From: RGIG1934 sp964492545
GTDB lineage: Bacteria; Bacillota; Clostridia; Lachnospirales; Lachnospiraceae
NCBI GenBank assembly: GCA_964492545.1
Contig: CAZBKO010000048.1
Coordinates: 1 to 15,807 of the forward strand
DNA: 15,807 bases
Direction: 5' to 3'
Positions 1-6,218 of the stretch are shown piece by piece. Position 1 is the first letter of the stretch. Every line of letters begins with the position of its first letter. The translations under genes were made by a program, and so were the position numbers. The notes beneath the pieces are model-generated. The model had not been told where the DNA came from. It saw only the letters and a program-made list of their open reading frames with translations, and did no database searches.

Positions 1-6
1 AAACCC

Positions 7-34
7 TTGATAATTCAATGGTTTAAGCTATATT
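7..34 (+). promoter_or_regulatory. Possible sigma-A-like promoter for the flagellin gene
   Basis: TTGATA (7-12) and TATATT (29-34) are separated by 16 bp and lie about 50 bp upstream of the flagellin start. The -35 matches the consensus at 5 of 6 positions, but the region is AT-rich, so chance matches are likely. I looked for a sigma-28 flagellar promoter (TAAA-N15-GCCGATAA type) and found no convincing one, although it could lie before the window. Confidence 0.3.
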
Positions 35-85
35 TGCATGTGCGAAGTTTGAGTATATAAGAAAATGTTATGTGGAGGATAAAAG

Positions 86-2038
86 GTGACTATTCAACAT
101 AATCTTTCCATGATGAATATCAGTCGTTCACTTGGAAAGGTCAGCAAAAGAAAAGCAAATACAGCTTCTAAATTAAGCAGCGGGTACTTCATAAATTCTG
201 CCTCTGATGATGCCGCATCGCTATCTATTTCTGAAAAAATGCGTGCTCAGATTCGTGCTCTTGATCAGTCTGTACGTAATATTAATGATGGCATTAATTA
301 TGTTCAGGTCGCAGATGGTGCATTATCTGAGGTGCAGGATATGATGCACCGAATGAATGAACTTGCAATTCAATCGGCCAATGATACCAACACTGCTTCT
401 GATCGTAATGCAATCGACAAAGAATTCCAACAGCTCAAGGCTCAGATGGACCAGATATTTGAGACCACAGAATTTAATACTAAGAAGATATGGGATGATA
501 CCGGCTTAAATAAAGTCGTATCAGGTGAAAGAACCGAACAGGCTCTTAAGATGACATCAACCTCCTATCAGACATTTACAATTACAGAAGCTAATAAGGG
601 GGCTGTTCCACGCTATTCTTATACACTAACCTCTGCCGGAACCGACAAAACTGACCCTGATACATACGGATTTAATGTTTCCTGGACTGCTTATAATGGT
701 AATAAGTACACCAGCAATCTTATCTCATGGCCTAATCCTGAAGAAGGAGCTTTTTCAGTTAATCTAAAAGACTACCTCGACACAGATACTTACCCTGAAC
801 TTAAAGGAATCAATTTCAAAATCGGCTGGACTAATGTTGAAAGTGCCACGGTTGAAGAAATGTCAAAGGCTGTTAATGGTATTACCGCATCTTCACATTG
901 CTATGGATCTGAGACAACACATAATTCCAATGCCTTATCTGGTGTTGGCGTTCAAATTAACACTAATTATGAGGTCGAACTAGCTTCCGACCGAAATATG
1001 GATGCATACGATACGTCTTTCTTCGAGCCTGAGCTTACCGGTTCCACAAACATTTCAGTAATGCCTTCTTATACTGATATCGCAGAGGACACAGGTTGGG
1101 AATTTAAGTTTAATCTTAAAAATATTGGAACTGTCACAGCAAAGTCCACCAATGTAAGCTATACTTCTGCCGACAAATCAACAGCTGCAGAGAATTTGTG
1201 GTGGAAATGGTCTACTGATCATAAATATCAATCAACTCTGGTTCATTATCCAGATGGTTCCAATAAAGGAACTCTTCACAATGTAACAGACTGCATTACC
1301 GATTCCGGTAACAATGGTGACTCTCTAACTAAGAATTCCTCTGCTAATGGAATTATTACCATTGGTTTTTCACTTGAAGCTGATAGTGGCTCATTTACTT
1401 ATGGAGGCGGCAGCTATTCTTCCATTGGCTCTATGAGTATTCAAATAGCTGTCAGTCATTCAGACACAGAAAACACCATTATGGAGAAGCTTCACAAAGC
1501 ACTAAATGATACATCAATAATTGATGTCTATGAGGGCAGCTCTGGCACCAACACGCCATCAAAAGTGACTTCATCTGTCCTTGTGGCTGCAGCAAAAACC
1601 TCCAACACATCTATACCTATTTATTCATATGAAAAAAAATCCGCCGTGGACTTAAACATCCAGGCGGGAGCTTTACCTTCTCAAGGTATAAATATTTCCT
1701 ATGATTGTATGAGAAATGATATATTAGGTCTTTCAGACACTAATGTTTTAACCAGAGATAATGCAGTTAAGGCTATCAGCGACATTTCCAAAGCTGTTGA
1801 CAAAATCTCAGATCAACGTTCATATTTTGGTGCTTGTGAGAATCGCCTGGAGCATGCCGCTAATGCCAATGCGAACACAAGTGAAAATACACAAGCCGCT
1901 GAAAGTGCCATTCGCGATGCAGATATGGCTGATTTAATGGTTCAGTATGCTAAGGATAATATCCTTGAGCAGGTTGGCCAGGCACTTCTTGCTAATTCCA
2001 AACGAAATGCCGACGGTATACTCAGATTGCTTCAATAG
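86..2038 (+). CDS. fliC: Flagellin, long form with large variable central domain
   Basis: Structural subunit of the flagellar filament, exported through the flagellar type III apparatus and polymerised outside the cell. The 650-residue product has the conserved N-terminal flagellin domain (about residues 1-140), a long variable surface region (about 150-515) and the conserved C-terminal domain (about 520-650) ending in LLQ. The segment MHRMNELAIQ (87-96) matches the D1 motif recognised by TLR5, and the arginine (R89), leucine (L93) and downstream glutamate (E113) positions are kept. The start is GTG at 86, chosen because GGAGG sits at 74-78, 7 nt upstream, and the protein begins like other flagellins. 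Length is well above the 270-500 residues common in the family. Oddly it carries four cysteines (C272, C403, C541, C584), one in the conserved C-terminal helix where glutamine is usual. Family assignment is very secure. Confidence 0.96.
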   Translation: MTIQHNLSMMNISRSLGKVSKRKANTASKLSSGYFINSASDDAASLSISEKMRAQIRALDQSVRNINDGINYVQVADGALSEVQDMMHRMNELAIQSANDTNTASDRNAIDKEFQQLKAQMDQIFETTEFNTKKIWDDTGLNKVVSGERTEQALKMTSTSYQTFTITEANKGAVPRYSYTLTSAGTDKTDPDTYGFNVSWTAYNGNKYTSNLISWPNPEEGAFSVNLKDYLDTDTYPELKGINFKIGWTNVESATVEEMSKAVNGITASSHCYGSETTHNSNALSGVGVQINTNYEVELASDRNMDAYDTSFFEPELTGSTNISVMPSYTDIAEDTGWEFKFNLKNIGTVTAKSTNVSYTSADKSTAAENLWWKWSTDHKYQSTLVHYPDGSNKGTLHNVTDCITDSGNNGDSLTKNSSANGIITIGFSLEADSGSFTYGGGSYSSIGSMSIQIAVSHSDTENTIMEKLHKALNDTSIIDVYEGSSGTNTPSKVTSSVLVAAAKTSNTSIPIYSYEKKSAVDLNIQAGALPSQGINISYDCMRNDILGLSDTNVLTRDNAVKAISDISKAVDKISDQRSYFGACENRLEHAANANANTSENTQAAESAIRDADMADLMVQYAKDNILEQVGQALLANSKRNADGILRLLQ

Positions 2039-2042
2039 CAGC

Positions 2043-2951
2043 CTATAATGATAATACATATGCAGATGCGTTAATTCCTGCAATTGCGCCATCTGCAACA
2101 GCTGTCGCTGCTTGTCTTATCTGCTTAACTGTAATATCTCCAGCTGCATACACTCCTTTAATGTCTGTTTCCATCTTTGCATTAACATAAATATATCCAT
2201 TTTCACTATCAAGCTCTGAAAAAAGCTCTGAGTTAGGCACAAGTCCTGCATACACAAACACTCCACAGCCGTCATCACTAATAGCCGTCTGTGATTTATC
2301 ATTAACATTCTCTATAATTAGTTCATCAACTTGACCCTTTCCTCTTACTTCTATCAGTCTTGATTCTAGCATCACTTCCACATTATCGAGTTTTCCTATC
2401 TTATCTACAAATTCAGCAATAGCACTCAACTTATTTTCAAAATGAATTATTGTAAGTTTTTTTGCATACTGTGCAAGATATATTGCCTCTTTAATAGCAC
2501 CATCTGCACCTCCTACAACATATATGTTTTTGTCCTTATATTTGATTCCATCTCTTGCTGCATTTAGTCCTATTCCATTTCCCGCTAATTCTATCTCACC
2601 AGGTATCCCCAGCTGTCTTGGTGTTGAACCATTTGCAATAATAACAGCCTTTGATTCATAGGTATGTGTTTCTGTTTTAATAGTCTTGATGTCATCTATA
2701 AGACTCACTTCTATTACATTTTCATAAATAATATCTACACCGGCTCCTTCAGCCTGTTTCTTCATTCTTTTTGCAAATGATTCACCTGTTTCATTCTCAA
2801 CAATAGCACTGTAATGTGTTACCGTTGATACATTTCCAATTATGCCTCCGACTCTATTCTTTTCAATTACAAGAACATCAAGTCCTCTACTCTTAGCATA
2901 TATTGCCGCACTTATTCCAGCAGGTCCTGCCCCAATTACAATTATATCCAT
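2043..2951 (-). CDS. Thioredoxin-reductase-like FAD oxidoreductase lacking the redox CxxC
   Basis: Two-domain flavoprotein of the low-molecular-weight thioredoxin reductase family (302 residues, family about 305-320). The FAD-binding GAGPAG lies at 7-12 and the C-terminal FAD motif AAGD at 269-272, followed by KQIRQAATA. The pyridine-nucleotide fold is at 145-156 (VVGGADGAIKEA). The active-site CATC, expected just before the conserved DG and YKDK, is replaced by NAAR (130-133). The only cysteine is C229. The NADPH-selecting HRR is replaced by HFE (170-172). It therefore probably cannot reduce thioredoxin by the usual mechanism and may not prefer NADPH; a ferredoxin- or flavin-linked role is possible but unproven. 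The start ATG has GAGGAT upstream. The stop is 4 bp from the convergent flagellin stop, with no terminator between. Fold assignment is secure, substrate unknown. Confidence 0.88.
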   Translation of the reverse strand: MDIIVIGAGPAGISAAIYAKSRGLDVLVIEKNRVGGIIGNVSTVTHYSAIVENETGESFAKRMKKQAEGAGVDIIYENVIEVSLIDDIKTIKTETHTYESKAVIIANGSTPRQLGIPGEIELAGNGIGLNAARDGIKYKDKNIYVVGGADGAIKEAIYLAQYAKKLTIIHFENKLSAIAEFVDKIGKLDNVEVMLESRLIEVRGKGQVDELIIENVNDKSQTAISDDGCGVFVYAGLVPNSELFSELDSENGYIYVNAKMETDIKGVYAAGDITVKQIRQAATAVADGAIAGINASAYVLSL

Positions 2952-2981
2952 AATATCCTCATTTCCGGAGCATCTCCTTTC

Positions 2982-3029
2982 GGGGCGATTCTACCATAAA
3001 TACTATTTGTGATGCTCCTGCCCAAATAG
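2982..3029 (-). promoter_or_regulatory. Conserved upstream element, copy A
   Basis: Read on the minus strand this runs CTATTTG..., GCATCACAAA, AGT, then a block of the form TTTATGGTAGAATCGCCCC, ending 30 bp before the start codon of the thioredoxin-reductase-like gene. Nearly the same string lies before the ArsC-like gene at 8036-8081. TAGAAT (2988-2993) could be a -10 box, but no good -35 lies 16-18 bp away, so activator dependence is possible. Identity continues past the -10 into what would be the transcript start. An 8-bp inverted repeat, GGAGCATC (2967-2974) and GATGCTCC (3011-3018), straddles much of this copy. Confidence 0.5.
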
Positions 3030-3111
3030 TTATGTAAGTATTGTATCTTCTTTTTATCATAATGTAAAATTATTATTAATTATTATACTATAATTGCATA
3101 TTATGATTAAT

Positions 3112-3164
3112 GATATAAAATAAGGGCTAACACTTCCAGATTTTAACCTAGATAGTGATAGCCC
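3112..3164 (-). terminator. Rho-independent terminator after the PqqD-like gene
   Basis: On the minus strand GGGCTATCACT (3164-3154) pairs with AGTGTTAGCCC (3134-3124) with one mismatch, across a 19-nt loop, followed by a T-rich tract (TTATTTTATATC). It starts about 10 bp after the stop codon at 3174. The loop is longer than usual, but stem and tail fit intrinsic termination of the OPT-PqqD operon. Confidence 0.65.
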
Positions 3165-3173
3165 CATATCTTC

Positions 3174-3515
3174 TTAGTAATATATAAATCCCTGATTATC
3201 CAGTATTCTAAAATATTGAACTAATCTTTCATACAATGGTTCTGCCTCATCTCCAAAATGTTCTTTGACCTTGGCACCTATTTCGTACACTGTACTTTCG
3301 CCGTCAATGAGTGGCCATATAAAATTACCCATTTTTTCAAGATGAATCTGAGAAACCTTAGGTCTTTTGAAAAACTTCTGGGCTAGTATGTTAAACACGC
3401 CTGTATTTTCCACAAATAGTATAACATTTCCTTCTTCATCGTGATTCCATTTAAGACCTTTTTTTCGTTTTGGAATTTTATCTAAATAATTCTCTTCAGG
3501 CTTACTTTTCTTCAA
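3174..3515 (-). CDS. PqqD-like small protein
   Basis: Small protein of 113 residues resembling the PqqD family, whose fold acts as a peptide-binding recognition domain in PQQ and RiPP biosynthesis. The family-like segment is WPLIDGESTVYEIG (67-80), followed by a helical stretch ending in LDNQGFI. It has no signal peptide or membrane segment. I choose the TTG at 3515: it lies 1 nt after the upstream OPT stop codon and AAGGAG (3529-3534) sits 13 nt before it inside the OPT gene. A GTG at 3563 in the same frame would give 129 residues but lacks a clear ribosome site and overlaps OPT by 47 bp. No radical SAM enzyme or precursor peptide is nearby, so a PQQ role is unlikely. Its partner is presumably the OPT transporter, which is inference from the operon. 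Confidence 0.75.
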   Translation of the reverse strand: MKKSKPEENYLDKIPKRKKGLKWNHDEEGNVILFVENTGVFNILAQKFFKRPKVSQIHLEKMGNFIWPLIDGESTVYEIGAKVKEHFGDEAEPLYERLVQYFRILDNQGFIYY

Positions 3516-3516
3516 T

Positions 3517-5421
3517 CTATTTACTCTTCTCCTTCTTAGAAAATACAGAAAATTTAAGGACACATAAAACCATTACCAGGATTAAACCAATTCCTCCTAT
3601 TACACCTGTATTTAAATACTTTGACATATTAATCACTTTATCAAATCCAAATACTGTCAGAATAGCCAGCAAAATTCCTACAAGTCCCTCACCTGCAATC
3701 ATTCCCGAACTAAATAAAATTCCTTTATTTGTTGCAGCCTTTCTTTCTTCTTCATTCTTCATTTTCTTTTTGTCAATAAAGAGACGAACAAGTCCACCTA
3801 TCATTATACAAGAGCTTAACTCTAGCGGAAGGTATAAACCGATTGCTACCGGAAGAACTGATATTCCAAGTATTTCTATTACAATTGCAATAAATATACC
3901 TATGAATATAAGTCCCCAAGGAAGGTTACCATCCATAACACCTTCAACAATCATTTTCATAAGTGTTGCCTGTGGTGCTGGAAGTTCCTTTGAACCGAAT
4001 TCCCATGCATTGCTGAGAAGTAAAAGTACCCCACCAATTGTGAGTGCTGCTATAACTGTACCAATAATTTCACCAATCTGCTGTTTCTTAGGTGTTGCAC
4101 CAAGAATGTATCCAGTCTTAAGATCCTGCGATGTATCACCTGCCATACATGCAATAATACAAATAATTGAACCTATTGCAATTGCTCCCTGCATTCCATG
4201 TATTCCCTTGTCTCCTGTTACCTTAAGGATAAGTGTGGCAAATAATAATGTGGCTATAGCCATACCGGAAACAGGATTATTACTGCTTCCTACAAGTCCA
4301 ACCATTCTTGATGAAACAGTTGCAAAGAAGAAACCAAAAATCACTATCATAAGTGCTCCAAGAATTGAAACAGGTACAACTGGCATTACCCAAATGACAA
4401 CTACTAATAAAACTATCATACCGAGTACAACCTTCATACTTAAGTCTTTATTTGTACGAGTTATCTTTGCATTATTTCCACCCTTCATTGACTTGATAGC
4501 ATCTCTAAATGTTGAAACAATAAGTGGTAAAGACTTAATCAAACTAATTATGCCACCTGCTGCTACAGCGCCAGCTCCAATGTAGCGAATATATTTACTC
4601 CATATCGCACTGGCTCCCTCTGCTGCATAAATAGCACCAATAGTAACATCACCCGGATACACAATATTCTTGCTTCCAAATAATACTATAGCTGGAATAA
4701 GAACAAGCCATCCAAGTAATCCGCCAGCAAACATATATGAGGAAATCTTAGGTCCACATATATAGCCAACACCCATAAGAGCCGGATATGGCTGTGTAGA
4801 TACCTCTGTTTTAAGTCCGCTAATCCTTGCAGTAATTGAGCTTGGAATAACCTTAAGTCCATCTACTATAAACTTAAACAGTGCTGCAAGTCCCATACCT
4901 GCAAATACTGTTGTTGCACTTGAACCGCCTTCTTCACCTGCTAAAAGCACTTCTGCGCAGGCAGTGCCTTCAGGGTACGGAAGTGTCCCATGTTCTTTAA
5001 CAATAAGTGCATTACGAAGTGGTACCATAAAGAATACTCCAAGTAAGCCACCACATATTGCGATTAATGCAATTTCCAAAATACCAGGTTGGTTCATTTT
5101 TCCTTCAGAAGCCCACAAAAATAATACAGGCAATGTAAATATAGCGCCGGCTGCCAATGACTCACCAGCAGACCCTATGGTCTGAACCATGTTACTCTCA
5201 AGAATTGAGTCTTTTTTCATTATAACTCTAATAACTCCCATTGAAATAACGGCTGCCGGAATTGAAGCTGACACTGTCATACCCACTCTTAGTCCCAAGT
5301 ATGCATTAGCTGCACCAAAAATCACTGCCAGAAGTATACCTATGATAATAGATGTGACTGTTAATTCTGGTGTGACTTTTTCCGCCGGAATGTACGGCTT
5401 AAATTCATCATTTTTATTCAT
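3517..5421 (-). CDS. OPT-family oligopeptide transporter
   Basis: Integral membrane carrier of the oligopeptide transporter (OPT) family, expected to import small peptides or metal chelates by ion symport. The 634-residue protein is hydrophobic throughout, with many predicted membrane segments. Signature stretches of bacterial OPT proteins are visible: FGAANAYLGLRVGMTVSASIP (35-55), LPYPEGTACAEVL (147-159), NPVSGMAIATLL (382-393) and QDLKTGYILGATPKKQQ (432-448). The start is ATG with GGAGG 9 nt upstream. A promoter candidate lies at 5454-5482. It is followed by the PqqD-like gene, whose ribosome site lies in the end of this gene, so the two are translationally linked. Substrate cannot be read from sequence; peptide uptake is the family default. 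Confidence 0.93.
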   Translation of the reverse strand: MNKNDEFKPYIPAEKVTPELTVTSIIIGILLAVIFGAANAYLGLRVGMTVSASIPAAVISMGVIRVIMKKDSILESNMVQTIGSAGESLAAGAIFTLPVLFLWASEGKMNQPGILEIALIAICGGLLGVFFMVPLRNALIVKEHGTLPYPEGTACAEVLLAGEEGGSSATTVFAGMGLAALFKFIVDGLKVIPSSITARISGLKTEVSTQPYPALMGVGYICGPKISSYMFAGGLLGWLVLIPAIVLFGSKNIVYPGDVTIGAIYAAEGASAIWSKYIRYIGAGAVAAGGIISLIKSLPLIVSTFRDAIKSMKGGNNAKITRTNKDLSMKVVLGMIVLLVVVIWVMPVVPVSILGALMIVIFGFFFATVSSRMVGLVGSSNNPVSGMAIATLLFATLILKVTGDKGIHGMQGAIAIGSIICIIACMAGDTSQDLKTGYILGATPKKQQIGEIIGTVIAALTIGGVLLLLSNAWEFGSKELPAPQATLMKMIVEGVMDGNLPWGLIFIGIFIAIVIEILGISVLPVAIGLYLPLELSSCIMIGGLVRLFIDKKKMKNEEERKAATNKGILFSSGMIAGEGLVGILLAILTVFGFDKVINMSKYLNTGVIGGIGLILVMVLCVLKFSVFSKKEKSK

Positions 5422-5453
5422 TTGTTTACCTCCAATGTTTACACAATATCAAT

Positions 5454-5482
5454 ATTCTATCAGAAAGGCTTAGGCTTGTGAA
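5454..5482 (-). promoter_or_regulatory. Probable sigma-A promoter for the OPT operon
   Basis: On the minus strand TTCACA (5482-5477) and TAGAAT (5459-5454) are 17 bp apart, each matching the consensus at 5 of 6 positions. The -10 ends 32 bp before the OPT start codon. A second weaker candidate further upstream has TTGACA at 5530-5525. Confidence 0.5.
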
Positions 5483-5524
5483 GTCTAAATTGACGTTTTT
5501 TGCATTATTTTCCATGGTTATTAA

Positions 5525-5547
5525 TGTCAAAATATCAAAATATGACA
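5525..5547. promoter_or_regulatory. Inverted and direct repeat in the divergent intergenic region
   Basis: TGTCA (5525-5529) and TGACA (5543-5547) form an inverted repeat that encloses most of two tandem copies of TCAAAATA (5527-5542). It lies between the divergent OPT and acetyltransferase promoters and could be an operator, but the region is AT-rich and no regulator gene is adjacent. Confidence 0.25.
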
Positions 5548-5565
5548 CTTTTATTCAATTTTTTG

Positions 5566-5593
5566 TTGCAAACCTGCCAAACTGCTTTATAAT
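5566..5593 (+). promoter_or_regulatory. Probable sigma-A promoter for the acetyltransferase gene
   Basis: TTGCAA (5566-5571) and a perfect TATAAT (5588-5593) are 16 bp apart. The -10 is 31 bp before the ATG at 5625, leaving a short leader that contains AAAGGAGG. Confidence 0.6.
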
Positions 5594-5624
5594 ATCTATA
5601 ATATTGGCTTTAAAGGAGGAAATT

Positions 5625-6155
5625 ATGTTAGACAATTTATCTATTAGATATGCTACACCACACGATAGTGCAGCTCTACTTTCAATTTATACCCCTTATG
5701 TAGAACATACTGCAATTACATTTGAATACGAAATTCCTACTGAAGATGAATTTGCTCATAGAATTGAGACTACACTCATAAAATATCTCTACCTTATTGC
5801 TGAACTTGATGGTGTAATTGTTGGATATGCATATGCTTGTTGTTTTAAAAACAGACCTGCCTATGATTATTCTGTAGAAACTTCTATTTATGTAAATCAA
5901 AGCATGAAAAAAAGCGGCATTGGCAAAGCCCTTTATACCGCTCTTGAAAATGATCTTAAATCTAGAAATATATTAAATATGTATGCCTGTATCGCTGTAC
6001 CAGAAATCGCCGATGAATATCTTGACAGAAACAGCGTTGATTTTCATAATCACCTTGGATTTAAAACAGTTGGTGAATTTCATAAATGTGGCTATAAATT
6101 TGGACGATGGTACAATATGGTATGGATGGAAAAAATGATTGGAGAACACCGATAA
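5625..6155 (+). CDS. GNAT N-acetyltransferase, phosphinothricin/MnaT-like
   Basis: Acetyl-CoA-dependent N-acetyltransferase of the GNAT fold, closest in pattern to the Pat/MnaT (YncA) group that acetylates amino acids or toxic analogues such as methionine sulfoximine. The 176 residues match the family length. Visible are the N-terminal IRYATPHDSAALLSIY (7-22), the acetyl-CoA pyrophosphate loop KKSGIGKAL (95-103) and the C-terminal FHNHLGFKTVGEFHKCGYK segment (140-158), ending in WYNMVWMEK (162-170). I chose the ATG at 5625 because AAAGGAGG sits 5 nt upstream. The same frame is open back to 5478, but that extension would include the promoter and lacks family similarity. Expressed alone, divergent from the OPT operon. 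The natural substrate is not determinable here. Confidence 0.9.
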   Translation: MLDNLSIRYATPHDSAALLSIYTPYVEHTAITFEYEIPTEDEFAHRIETTLIKYLYLIAELDGVIVGYAYACCFKNRPAYDYSVETSIYVNQSMKKSGIGKALYTALENDLKSRNILNMYACIAVPEIADEYLDRNSVDFHNHLGFKTVGEFHKCGYKFGRWYNMVWMEKMIGEHR

Positions 6156-6177
6156 GGACAAATTCTCCACTATTTTT
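6140..6177 (+). terminator. Rho-independent terminator of the acetyltransferase gene
   Basis: TGGAGAA (6140-6146) pairs with TTCTCCA (6163-6169), followed by CTATTTTTT. The hairpin begins inside the last codons of the gene and holds the stop codon in its loop. A second pairing, GATAAG (6151-6156) with CTTATC (6183-6188), could compete. Confidence 0.6.
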
Positions 6178-6218
6178 TCCTGCTTATCATGTACCTTATT
6201 TTTCAAAAATATTTATAA

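Noticed and set aside
2062..2096. Inverted repeat GCAGATG/CATCTGC just past the flagellin stop, considered as a terminator
   Set aside because: There is no T-tract after the stem on either strand, and it lies in conserved coding sequence of the TrxR-like protein (ADGAIAGINASAY).
2117..2308. Minus-strand small open frame inside the TrxR-like gene
   Set aside because: It is a shifted frame of a gene with a clear FAD motif.
2982..3029. Riboswitch or T-box in the conserved upstream element
   Set aside because: Each copy is under 50 bp and too short for a known riboswitch aptamer, and there is no adjoining terminator or anti-terminator. A promoter, operator or small repeat fits better.
3470..4585. 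Long plus-strand open frame of 371 codons opposite the OPT gene
   Set aside because: It is antisense to a clearly recognisable OPT transporter, low in complexity (Ile/Pro/Ser/Thr rich) and has no family motif. It is a by-product of hydrophobic codons read backwards.
5478..5624. N-terminal extension of the acetyltransferase frame
   Set aside because: The extension covers the promoter and has no similarity to GNAT proteins; the ATG at 5625 has a strong ribosome site.
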